DNA of 11,460 bases, from the NCBI GenBank assembly GCA_021852095.1, contig JAJZOC010000006.1, positions 1 to 11,460 on the forward strand. Reading direction: 5' to 3'. The DNA comes from a bacterium (GTDB taxonomy: Bacteria > Patescibacteriota > Microgenomatia > Levybacterales > UBA12049). The first letter of the stretch is position 1. Each line of letters opens with the position of its first letter. Shown in pieces: positions 1 through 6,075 of the stretch. The translations under genes and the position numbers were made by a program. Below the pieces are notes generated by a model, which had not been told where the DNA came from, did no database searches, and worked only from the letters and a program-made list of their open reading frames with translations.

Positions 1-686
1 CATTTAATCTCGGAAAGCTTAGCTATAGCATTGGCATAAGAAATCTTAAGCGCCAGAAAAGAGTTTGCCGCATATTTAATAAGCTCTGCTGTTTGGAAAT
101 TAGTCAGAACAAAAGGAGCATTGATAGGCTTATGAAGACTGATTAAAAGATCTGTTGCTTTTTTACTTTCCGTACCGATAACTATTCTGTCCGGATGAAG
201 CGTGTCTGATATTGCCTGCCCTTCTCTTAAAAATTCGGGAACAGAAGCATAATCAAATTCTGCTTTGTCGGGTTTCACGCTCTCTATAATTTTTCTAACC
301 TTTTTATTGGTTCCCGCGGGAACGGTGCTTTTTGTCGCCACAACCGTATAGCCCTCCAGATTTTTCCCTATTTTCTCGGCAACCTCCAAAACCGATGACA
401 AATCCGCGTCGCCCGTTTTTGAAGACGGAGTACCTACTGCTATAAATACCACATCCGACTTCTGCACTGCCGGGGAATAATCAAGAGTAAACAAAAGCCT
501 TCCTGCTTTCACATTTTTCTTGACCATCTCCGCAAGACCCGGTTCGTAAATTGGCACTATCCCTTTTTTAAGATTTTCTATTTTCTCTTTTGTGTGACCG
601 ATAACCCAAACTTTATTCCCTAAATCCGCAAATATCGAGGCGCTGACCAAACCCACATATCCATGCCCAACAAAACTAATTGTCAT
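1..686 (-). CDS. ugd: UDP-glucose 6-dehydrogenase, N-terminal 228 residues (C-terminus beyond window edge)
   Basis: The expected reaction is NAD(P)-dependent two-step oxidation of UDP-glucose to UDP-glucuronate in the cytoplasm, feeding surface polysaccharide synthesis. The frame opens with ATG at 686 and stays open to the window edge. It begins MTISFVGHGYVG, a Rossmann GxGYVG loop at residues 7-12. Family motifs follow: YEPGL, AVGTP, STVPAGT, PEFLREG, HPDRIVIG and the helix AELIKYAANSFLALKIS with its conserved lysine. The catalytic cysteine lies in the missing part. The end of the second Rossmann strand reads VIGHT where NAD-type homologues usually have an acidic residue (VDID or similar). 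The YEPGL and PEFLREG motifs favour UDP-glucose over UDP-N-acetylmannosamine dehydrogenase. The start is 7 bases after the rmlD stop, with no visible Shine-Dalgarno, so it is probably the last visible gene of the rml operon. Confidence 0.93.
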   Translation of the reverse strand, partial: MTISFVGHGYVGLVSASIFADLGNKVWVIGHTKEKIENLKKGIVPIYEPGLAEMVKKNVKAGRLLFTLDYSPAVQKSDVVFIAVGTPSSKTGDADLSSVLEVAEKIGKNLEGYTVVATKSTVPAGTNKKVRKIIESVKPDKAEFDYASVPEFLREGQAISDTLHPDRIVIGTESKKATDLLISLHKPINAPFVLTNFQTAELIKYAANSFLALKISYANAIAKLSEIK

Positions 687-693
687 AATTTTT

Positions 694-1575
694 TTATTGT
701 ATCATAATTTGTCTTTTAATTTCTTCCAATCCCTCTTTAAATCCCTTCATTTTAATCCCCAACTCCAATATCTTTTTATTGTTCATGGAAAGGTTATGGG
801 GGCGGGGAGCACGAGTTTTAAAATATTCTTCAAGGGTTATTTTTGTGATTAACGATTTATCGAGATTAAATGCTTCGGCGATGGAAACTGCCGCGTCGTA
901 CGGCGTAATAAATTGACTGCCGGTTAAATGATATATACCCGCCGCGTTATTTTTTATAAGAGTATCAAGCCCAAGTGCTATATCATCCACAAATGTCGGA
1001 GTCATGATGTGATCTGTAATCCCCTTGACTGACTGACCCAACTTCAGTCTTTCAAGAATTGCCCGCACAAAATCATTTCGTTTGAAATCCGATCTGTAGG
1101 GGTAGGCTATTCTCGCGATTACATAAGAAACGCCTGACGACTGCACAATTTTTTCGCCTTCGTATTTTGTTTTTCCATACCAGTTAACAGGATTTGCCAA
1201 ATCATTTTCTTTATAACCCTCTTCGTAAACATTTTTTCCGTCAAAAACAAAATCGGTGGAAATATAAATCAGTTTTTTATTTGCTCGAAAACAAGCATCT
1301 GCAATATTTTTCGTTCCCAGAACGTTTATAGCCCACGCGGTTTTAGAATTTCTAAACTCTTCCTGCAAATCTTCCGCTCTATCCTTTTCACAACCATCAA
1401 CATCTGTTTTTGCCGCAAGATGAAGAACAATTGAAGCATCCGACTGCGCAATTCCCCGAGTAATTGCGTCTCTGTCTGTTATGTCTATATTTGAAATCTC
1501 GAACTGATGATTTTTAAGAAGTTCAATAATTCTTGAACCAACCAAGCCATTTAATCCCGTACCAAATATTTTCAT
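694..1575 (-). CDS. rmlD: dTDP-4-dehydrorhamnose reductase (RmlD-family SDR)
   Basis: The predicted role is the last step of dTDP-L-rhamnose synthesis, NAD(P)H reduction of the C4 keto group of dTDP-4-keto-L-rhamnose. The 293-residue protein has the extended-SDR glycine-rich loop (GTGLNGLVG, residues 5-13), an HLAAKTDVD segment, STDFVFDG at 106-113 and the catalytic YGKTK with Y133 and K137. The C-terminal RAPRPHNLSMNNKKI segment is typical of RmlD substrate-binding domains. Length is normal for the family. Its ATG overlaps the rmlB stop in an ATGA (1572-1575), suggesting translational coupling. No rmlC gene is visible, so if the epimerase is truly absent the reductase could make a different 6-deoxyhexose. 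RmlD is the better-supported call because rmlA and rmlB are adjacent. Confidence 0.88.
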   Translation of the reverse strand: MKIFGTGLNGLVGSRIIELLKNHQFEISNIDITDRDAITRGIAQSDASIVLHLAAKTDVDGCEKDRAEDLQEEFRNSKTAWAINVLGTKNIADACFRANKKLIYISTDFVFDGKNVYEEGYKENDLANPVNWYGKTKYEGEKIVQSSGVSYVIARIAYPYRSDFKRNDFVRAILERLKLGQSVKGITDHIMTPTFVDDIALGLDTLIKNNAAGIYHLTGSQFITPYDAAVSIAEAFNLDKSLITKITLEEYFKTRAPRPHNLSMNNKKILELGIKMKGFKEGLEEIKRQIMIQ

Positions 1576-2585
1576 ATCTTCCCATATTGTTCTTTATAAT
1601 ATGTTTGGTATTCTCCGCTTTTAACATCCCTCCACCATTTTTCATTTTCTTTATACCACTGCACTGTTTTTTCTAGCCATTCATCAAAACTATACTCCGG
1701 TTCCCATCCCAACTCGTTTTTGATCTTCGACCAATCAACAGCATAACGCCTGTCATGCCCAGGCCTGTCTTTAACATGCTCTATAAAATCTTCATTCTTT
1801 CCCATTATCTTTAGTATCTTTTTAATAACCTCTATGTTTGAAACAGCATTTGTCATTCCGCCGACAAGATAAGTTTCTCCTATTCTGCCTTTTTGCAAAA
1901 CAAGATCTATAGCCCTACAGTGATCCATTACATAAAGCCAATCACGAACGTATAAACCATCGCCATAAACAGGAACTTTTTTTCCTTCCAAAATATTGGT
2001 TATTGCCAAAGGAATAAACTTTTCGGGAAACATATATGGACCAAAATTATTGGAACAATTAGTAATTGTAATCGGCAATCCGTAAGTATGAAAATAGGCG
2101 TTAACTAAGTGATCCGACCCTGCTTTACTGGCAGAATATGGACTTCTGGGATTATATTGTGTTCGTTCATTAAATTTACTCTTATCATTGAAGTTAAGGC
2201 TTCCAAATACCTCATCTGTTGAAACATGATGAAACCTCCCAACATTATTCCGCAAAGCAGCAGCCAGAAGGACTTGGGTTCCAAGAACATTGGTAACTAC
2301 AAAATCTGAAGGCTTAATTATCGAACGATCCACATGACTTTCAGCCGCAAAGTGAACTACAGTATCAATTCCCCGCATCACTTTGTCAACTGCTTGTTCA
2401 TTACAAATATCCCCTTTTATAAATGTGTAGTTGGGGTTTTCTTCAAGAGATTTAAGGTTCTCAAGGTTTCCGGCGTAGGTTAATTTATCAAAATTAATAA
2501 TAAAATCTTTCGGATGATTTTTTGTCCAATAAAGAATAAAATTAGAGCCAATAAACCCGGCTCCGCCTGTTATTAAAAGCTTCAT
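1572..2585 (-). CDS. rmlB: dTDP-glucose 4,6-dehydratase
   Basis: This enzyme converts dTDP-glucose to dTDP-4-keto-6-deoxyglucose, using tightly bound NAD+, in the cytoplasm. The 337-residue protein has the Rossmann loop GGAGFIG at residues 7-13. HFAAESHVDRS sits near residues 78-88, and the dehydratase triad region STDEVFG at 122-128 carries T123, D124 and E125. The catalytic YSASK follows, with Y150 and K154. The segments CSNNFGPYMFPEKFIPL and GDGLYVRDWLYV and the C-terminal RPGHDRRYAVD are diagnostic of RmlB within the extended SDRs. Length and motif spacing are normal and nothing appears damaged. Its start codon overlaps the rmlA stop (ATGA, 2582-2585) and its own stop overlaps the rmlD start, so all three genes should be translated from one message. 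Confidence 0.96.
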   Translation of the reverse strand: MKLLITGGAGFIGSNFILYWTKNHPKDFIINFDKLTYAGNLENLKSLEENPNYTFIKGDICNEQAVDKVMRGIDTVVHFAAESHVDRSIIKPSDFVVTNVLGTQVLLAAALRNNVGRFHHVSTDEVFGSLNFNDKSKFNERTQYNPRSPYSASKAGSDHLVNAYFHTYGLPITITNCSNNFGPYMFPEKFIPLAITNILEGKKVPVYGDGLYVRDWLYVMDHCRAIDLVLQKGRIGETYLVGGMTNAVSNIEVIKKILKIMGKNEDFIEHVKDRPGHDRRYAVDWSKIKNELGWEPEYSFDEWLEKTVQWYKENEKWWRDVKSGEYQTYYKEQYGKI

Positions 2586-3316
2586 TTGGTGTCTTTCTTG
2601 GTTTTATCTGCCCAAAACTTACCTGCTTGATATAGGCTTTCAAAAGTACCCGCGTCACTCCAGAAACCGTCAAGTTCTGCCCAGCGCAAACTATTATTTT
2701 TAATATATTTATTATTAACATCCGTTATCTCAAGCTCTCCTCTGGCAGACGGGTTGATTCCTTTTATGCAATCAAATACAGAAGCATCGTATAAATATAA
2801 ACCTGTAACAGCCATATCGCTTTGCGGATTTGCCGGTTTTTCATCTATGCGAATTATTTTTGTTTTATCTTCTTCGTCAAAAACCGCAATGCCAAATCTT
2901 TTCGGATCTTCTACTCTCTTTAAAAAGACCATTGCTCCTTCTTTAAAATCGCTGACAGCTTCTTTTATATCCGCATCTGTCGTATTATCACCTAAGATTA
3001 CAGCAACCGACTCACCATCCGCAAAACTCTCTGCCAAACTCAATGCGTCCGCAATTCCGCCGTCGGGTTTTTCCTGATAAGCATACTCTAAATGTCTTAA
3101 GCCAAACTCTTTTCCGTTTTTCAAAACGCCTAAAAAGTGTCCCACATGAGGGCCGCTTGTTACAATCAGAATTTCCGTTATACCCGCCTTAACCAATGTT
3201 TTTATCGGGTAATAAATCATAGGCTGATCATAAACAGGCAGTAAATGTTTATTTGTTACATAGGTAAGCGGATATAATCTTGTGCCCAAGCCCCCTGCTA
3301 AAATTACACCTTTCAT
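2582..3316 (-). CDS. rmlA: glucose-1-phosphate thymidylyltransferase, short form
   Basis: RmlA makes dTDP-glucose from dTTP and glucose-1-phosphate, the first committed step of the pathway. The start at 3316 (MKGVILAGG) is chosen over an in-frame ATG at 3394. The nucleotide-binding signature GGLGTRLYPLT begins only a few residues in, and the start forms an ATGA overlap with the upstream stop. Motifs in order are GGLGTRLYPLT (8-18), KHLLPVYD with K23, QPMIYYP (31-37), LGDN (108-111), IDEKP (157-161), GELEITDVN (193-201) and WSDAGT (219-224). At 244 residues it is shorter than the roughly 290 of classic RmlA proteins and stops soon after WSDAGT. It therefore lacks the usual C-terminal helical extension that contributes to oligomer and regulatory contacts. 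The catalytic core looks intact. Confidence 0.93.
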   Translation of the reverse strand: MKGVILAGGLGTRLYPLTYVTNKHLLPVYDQPMIYYPIKTLVKAGITEILIVTSGPHVGHFLGVLKNGKEFGLRHLEYAYQEKPDGGIADALSLAESFADGESVAVILGDNTTDADIKEAVSDFKEGAMVFLKRVEDPKRFGIAVFDEEDKTKIIRIDEKPANPQSDMAVTGLYLYDASVFDCIKGINPSARGELEITDVNNKYIKNNSLRWAELDGFWSDAGTFESLYQAGKFWADKTKKDTK

Positions 3317-3582
3317 ATACTTTTTAATAAAAATAGAATAATGGCCATGCCGAATGCTCCAATAAGAATATATTCTACCACAATCTTGAAACATATGTCA
3401 TGATGCAGTAAATGGTGCAGTATTCCCCACGCGACATAAATAAACGACACCAGAACAACAATAAGCGCCTGTAATCTTACATTGCCGGAAAAATGTGCTA
3501 TTGCCAAAATCCCCGCAAGTAATATAAAAAAAACAGAGAAGTAATAAATAGCATCTGATTGGCTTAAATATTTTTTAATCAT
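3313..3582 (-). CDS. small three-helix membrane protein of unknown function
   Basis: This 89-residue hydrophobic protein has three probable transmembrane segments, at about residues 11-31, 37-57 and 66-87. The loop between the second and third holds a cluster of histidines (HHLLHHD, residues 56-62) followed by a cysteine (C64). The N-terminus MIKKYLSQSD is polar and basic. I do not recognise a named family, although small membrane proteins carrying a WGILHH-type segment seem familiar from Microgenomates-like genomes. Its stop overlaps the rmlA start (ATGA, 3313-3316), and it begins 4 bases after the CAP gene stop, so it is embedded in the operon and very likely real. The position suggests an envelope or polysaccharide-related role, but this is inference only. 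Confidence 0.8.
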   Translation of the reverse strand: MIKKYLSQSDAIYYFSVFFILLAGILAIAHFSGNVRLQALIVVLVSFIYVAWGILHHLLHHDICFKIVVEYILIGAFGMAIILFLLKSI

Positions 3583-3586
3583 TTTT

Positions 3587-4423
3587 CTATAGTATTACCG
3601 CATGACTTATAATAATAACCGCAAGTATTAAGACTCCAAAAAAAAGCATATGATCTATATTATGCCCTACAAAGCGCATGATCTTACCGCGCCTTATTAT
3701 AATTAAATCTAAGAAAAGGGTAACAATAAATACACCCAAAATCAACAAAATCATACCTTCTGTCAAAAGACTTACATTAAAAAACGGATCAGAAAAAATT
3801 TCTGTCTGGCTTGTTACCGGCTGTGGTAACTGATTATTAGTCTGGGAAGCAAAACCGCCAAGCTGTCTACTCCCAAACATTTCAACTACCAAAATCGTCT
3901 GCTCTCCCTGCATAGTGCCGCTTTCAACAGCAAACCCGACATCCTGATAGTTCTTAGACAGCATATTAGCTCGATGTTCCGGACTTGCCATCCACGCGTT
4001 AACTACGTCTTTGGAACTGGTAAAACCGCGTGCCAGATTTTCTCCTGCATATGTATAATCATAACCGGCCGCTTTTATAAAATCCCAAGGCGTAGTTCCG
4101 TTGGGGCTATTATGCGCCCAATAGTCTTTTGCAAACATGTCTTTTGCTTTAGCGATGGCCGCTGTTTGAAGTTTTTGGCTAATCCTAAGAGGAGAAACAC
4201 CATTTTCCAAACGGTCTTTGTTGGTCAAAAGTAAAAGCTCTCTTGTTGATATATCTATAGAATCGCCTAGAACCTGGGGAGCCCGCAAATGCACTATATT
4301 TATTAAGAAAGATCCCAAGAAAAGAACCGTAACTAAAACCAAGAGGCTTTGGTTGTGCAATATCTTTGCCCTATGATTATTCGATCTTTGAGGAATAAAA
4401 AGATGATTTAAAATACCCTTCAT
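3587..4423 (-). CDS. membrane-anchored CAP-domain (SCP/PR1-like) protein
   Basis: This 278-residue protein has an N-terminal transmembrane or signal-anchor helix (about residues 26-46), an extracytoplasmic CAP domain (about 58-190), a short polar linker and two C-terminal transmembrane helices (about 218-241 and 257-276). The CAP domain is complete. NKDRLENGVSPL is the first helix, followed by HNSPNGTTPWDFI with H104, GYDYTYAGENLA with E128, and AWMASPEHRANML with E149 and H150. DVGFAVE and the strand around LVVEMFG complete the fold. The two His and two Glu correspond to the family's putative metal-binding tetrad. CAP proteins are widespread secreted proteins and their bacterial activity is mostly unknown. 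The start is 12 bases after the tsaB stop and no clear ribosome binding site is seen. Uniquely in this window, the stop codon is TAG. Confidence 0.92.
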   Translation of the reverse strand: MKGILNHLFIPQRSNNHRAKILHNQSLLVLVTVLFLGSFLINIVHLRAPQVLGDSIDISTRELLLLTNKDRLENGVSPLRISQKLQTAAIAKAKDMFAKDYWAHNSPNGTTPWDFIKAAGYDYTYAGENLARGFTSSKDVVNAWMASPEHRANMLSKNYQDVGFAVESGTMQGEQTILVVEMFGSRQLGGFASQTNNQLPQPVTSQTEIFSDPFFNVSLLTEGMILLILGVFIVTLFLDLIIIRRGKIMRFVGHNIDHMLFFGVLILAVIIISHAVIL

Positions 4424-4435
4424 AAGATAAGTATA

Positions 4436-4729
4436 TCACTTACTGAATTTTCGACCGTTTACAGGAATATCTAAAGCAAAAGCCAAGGCATTGGCGATAG
4501 ACAATCCAACCCTAATACCTGTAAAAGAACCCTGCCCAATATTTACTTCTATTCCGGTCAAATCCTGAAGTTTAAGCTTGTGATTTTTTAACATCCGATC
4601 AATCATCGGCAACACAATTTGAGCTTTTTCTTTCCCAATCTTTTGAGTAATTTTATACACCTTACCATCAATCCTTACCCCAACTATAATTTTTTCATTA
4701 CTCGCAGTGTCAATTAATAAAGTTTTCAT
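4436..4729 (-). CDS. tsaB: short TsaB-like t6A biosynthesis protein (N-terminal lobe only)
   Basis: TsaB is the catalytically inactive ASKHA partner that dimerises with TsaD in the complex placing threonylcarbamoyl on A37 of ANN-decoding tRNAs. This 97-residue protein carries the N-terminal lobe: MKTLLIDTAS strand, a central helix with PMIDRMLK, and the signature NIGQGSFTGIRVGLSIANALA at residues 63-83. It ends after DIPVNGRKFSK, where ordinary TsaB proteins of about 220 residues continue into a second lobe. The ending is clean, with no downstream in-frame remnant, because the CAP gene starts 12 bases later. It therefore looks like a genuine short form, which I recall as common in CPR genomes, and not a frameshifted copy. 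It lies with tsaE and tsaC, which supports the role. The repeat cluster lies directly upstream and no Shine-Dalgarno is visible. Confidence 0.87.
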   Translation of the reverse strand: MKTLLIDTASNEKIIVGVRIDGKVYKITQKIGKEKAQIVLPMIDRMLKNHKLKLQDLTGIEVNIGQGSFTGIRVGLSIANALAFALDIPVNGRKFSK

Positions 4730-4732
4730 AAA

Positions 4733-4877
4733 TTGTCATGCCAAATTCACCAAGTGTCATCCTGAACTTTCTCCGTGTCATCCTGAACTTTCTCCGTGTC
4801 ATCCTGAACTTGTTTCAGGATCTACGAGATGCCGAAGGACGAGTTCGGCATGACAAAAACACAAGTTCAGAATGACA
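4733..4877 (+). repeat. GTCATCCTGAACTT-type palindromic repeat cluster between tsaC and tsaB
   Basis: Two direct 21-base copies of GTGTCATCCTGAACTTTCTCC lie at 4754-4774 and 4775-4795, and a third start of the unit is at 4796-4811. That third copy opens a perfect 8-bp hairpin (ATCCTGAA 4801-4808 with TTCAGGAT 4814-4821). A second perfect 8-bp hairpin follows (ATGCCGAA 4829-4836 with TTCGGCAT 4844-4851). Outer arms are also inverted: 4733-4748 matches the complement of 4841-4856 at 14 of 16 bases, and 4861-4877 matches the complement of the unit with one mismatch. Elements with this core are known as dispersed non-coding repeats in many bacteria. The right edge overlaps the last codons of tsaC. 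No T-run follows on the minus strand, so it is not a standard terminator. Confidence 0.88.
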
Positions 4878-5445
4878 AGGAAACGATGCCTTCCCTAACA
4901 ATCCTCCAGGGTGTTTTTGTACAGTCAAGAACCGTTGATGCCTGTTTTACAGCACATTCACCAAACACAACATAATCTGCTAATTTTATAAGTTCGGGAT
5001 CCAAATCTTCAAATCTATATGGCGTTTTTTCTCCATGAAAATTCGCGGATGGACCCAAAATCGGCACCCCTACTCCTCTTATGATAGATAAAATAATTTC
5101 ATTATCCGGCATCCTTACGCCCAATGTATCTTTGCCTCCCCTAACAACATCGGGAACTTTTTCTTTTCTGCAAGGCAGAATAATTGTCAGTGCCCCGGGC
5201 CAATATTTTTTCATAAGATTTAAAACATCGGAATTTACTGGCATCAAATATTGTTTTGCCATTTCTATTGAATCTGTCAGAGCAGAAAATGCTTGGTCTT
5301 TTGGCCTTCTGCGGATTTTAAATAATCGTCTTACCGCTTGTTCATCATCCATCCGACACCCGATTCCAAAAGCAGTATCTGTTGGAAAAATTACTATTCC
5401 GCCACTCTTTAAAATATCAATTGCTTTTTGAATTTGTTTTTCCAT
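4867..5445 (-). CDS. tsaC: L-threonylcarbamoyladenylate synthase (TsaC/YrdC/Sua5 family)
   Basis: This enzyme makes threonylcarbamoyl-AMP from threonine, bicarbonate and ATP, the first step of t6A tRNA modification. The 192-residue protein is a single YrdC domain of the short TsaC type, without the Sua5 extension. Motifs are the PTDTAFGIGC strand-turn (21-30), the basic KIRRRPKDQAFSAL segment (43-56), WPGALTIIL (82-90), LGVRMPD (108-114), PILGPSAN (128-135), STVLD (170-174) and WRIVREGIV (180-188). The final residues LSF and the TGA stop are encoded by the edge of the downstream repeat cluster, so the native C-terminus has been replaced or trimmed by a few residues beyond the conserved domain. 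The ATG at 5445 precedes a normal YrdC N-terminus. The gene follows tsaE across a 129-base repeat-filled spacer. Confidence 0.95.
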   Translation of the reverse strand: MEKQIQKAIDILKSGGIVIFPTDTAFGIGCRMDDEQAVRRLFKIRRRPKDQAFSALTDSIEMAKQYLMPVNSDVLNLMKKYWPGALTIILPCRKEKVPDVVRGGKDTLGVRMPDNEIILSIIRGVGVPILGPSANFHGEKTPYRFEDLDPELIKLADYVVFGECAVKQASTVLDCTKTPWRIVREGIVSLSF

Positions 5446-5451
5446 ATCATT

Positions 5452-5590
5452 AACTAGGAAATTTCTAATTCTTAATTTCTAATCAATTTCAAATGATTTA
5501 ATCTTGCCTGTCGGCAGACAGGTTTTTAAAAATTTAAACATTTAGTAATTAAAAATTGATTTAAAATTGTAAATTTAAAATTTAAAATTA
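5452..5590. repeat. AT-rich imperfect palindromic element with a central GC hairpin, between tsaE and tsaC
   Basis: The spacer between tsaE and tsaC is almost entirely this element (limits approximate). Its centre is a 6-bp hairpin, CCTGTC (5507-5512), loop GGCA, GACAGG (5517-5522). AT-rich arms on both sides are imperfectly inverted: AATCAATTT at 5481-5489 recurs as its complement around 5552-5560, and AAATGATTTAA near 5491-5501 resembles the complement of the TTTAAACATTT stretch around 5533-5543. Short AATTTCTAATT-type motifs repeat in the left arm and TTTAAAATT motifs in the right arm. I recall very similar AT-rich palindromic spacers scattered in CPR genomes. The right edge runs into the last codons of tsaE. 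A T-run follows the hairpin only on the plus strand, where no gene would use it. Confidence 0.7.
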
Positions 5591-6075
5591 CTTATTGTTA
5601 TTCTTCTCTTATTCTCTCCCAAATACTCAAACTTTATATCAATTCTATTCTTAGGCAATAAGCCTTCCATCCTCTCCGCCCATTCAATAATGACAATGTT
5701 GTTTTTATTATTTATGATTTCTTCCATTCCCAATTCTTGTATTTCTTTTTTGCTGTTTACTCTATACAAATCTATGTGATAAAAAATTTTTGCTTGCCCC
5801 GCGTAGTTCTGCATTGCAGAACGAAATGGGGATTTTTGATTTTGCAGTTCGTATGAACGAACGATCACGAACGTTGGCGATATGATTCTTCTCTTAATTC
5901 CCAATCCCTTTGCCGCTCCCTGAACAAAAGTGGTTTTCCCGCCCCCTAATTCTCCATGCAAGGCAACTACCAACGCCTGATTAAGATTCAGCCTTTTAAC
6001 ACTTTTAATAAAATCTTCCCCCAACTTTTGCGTTTCTTCAAAATTATTTGTTATAAAAACGTTGTTATTTTTCAT
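5575..6075 (-). CDS. tsaE: t6A biosynthesis ATPase TsaE with an in-frame palindromic insert
   Basis: TsaE (YjeE) is a small P-loop ATPase needed for turnover of the bacterial TsaB-TsaD-TsaE complex. The protein shows the Walker A motif GELGGGKTT (41-49), SPTFVIVRSYE (66-76), HIDLYR (100-105), the ELGMEEI segment and IEWAER (130-135), all in the usual order. At 166 residues it is slightly longer than typical. The excess sits between YELQNQK and KIFYHIDLYR, where residues 82-93 are encoded by a 35-base palindrome; in homologues this is a short beta-hairpin turn. The last residues, NFKF, and the stop come from the AT-rich repeat downstream. The start overlaps the stop of the lamin-tail gene (ATGA, 6072-6075), so translation is probably coupled. 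Catalytic motifs are intact. Confidence 0.93.
   Translation of the reverse strand: MKNNNVFITNNFEETQKLGEDFIKSVKRLNLNQALVVALHGELGGGKTTFVQGAAKGLGIKRRIISPTFVIVRSYELQNQKSPFRSAMQNYAGQAKIFYHIDLYRVNSKKEIQELGMEEIINNKNNIVIIEWAERMEGLLPKNRIDIKFEYLGENKRRITISNFKF
5797..5831. repeat. 35-base palindromic element read in frame inside tsaE
   Basis: The element has outer arms CCCC (5797-5800) and GGGG (5828-5831), 5-base unpaired segments on both sides, and a perfect 7-bp inner stem GTTCTGC (5806-5812) with GCAGAAC (5816-5822) around a 3-base loop. On the minus strand it is translated as residues 82-93 of TsaE (SPFRSAMQNYAG), which do not belong to the conserved TsaE core. Its GC content is above that of its surroundings. 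It resembles, in principle, the Rickettsia palindromic elements that insert within coding genes without breaking the frame. I recall closely similar sequences in CPR genomes, but this was not searched. Confidence 0.8.

Noticed and set aside
2105..2290. Minus-strand 61-codon frame within rmlB
   Set aside because: It is an out-of-frame shadow of the RmlB catalytic region.
2754..3077. Plus-strand open frame of 107 codons
   Set aside because: It lies wholly inside rmlA on the opposite strand and its serine-rich, low-information translation resembles no protein.
3317..3394. Longer start for rmlA at 3394, adding 26 residues
   Set aside because: The extension precedes the nucleotide-binding signature that normally lies at the N-terminus and overlaps the upstream gene deeply. 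The ATG at 3316 gives the ATGA overlap seen at other junctions.
3974..4234. Plus-strand open frame inside the CAP gene
   Set aside because: It is antisense to the conserved CAP motifs, with no ribosome binding site or recognisable domain.
4436..4729. TsaB as a frameshifted pseudogene
   Set aside because: No second-lobe remnant exists in any frame before the CAP gene, which starts 12 bases later. The short form seems to be a regular type in this group.
4754..4811. Short direct repeats as a CRISPR array
   Set aside because: The 21-base units are directly adjacent with no spacers, and no cas genes are present.
5507..5527. Hairpin plus TTTTT as a Rho-independent terminator
   Set aside because: The T-run follows the hairpin only on the plus strand and no plus-strand gene leads into it. 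On the minus strand the stem is followed by CAAGATT.
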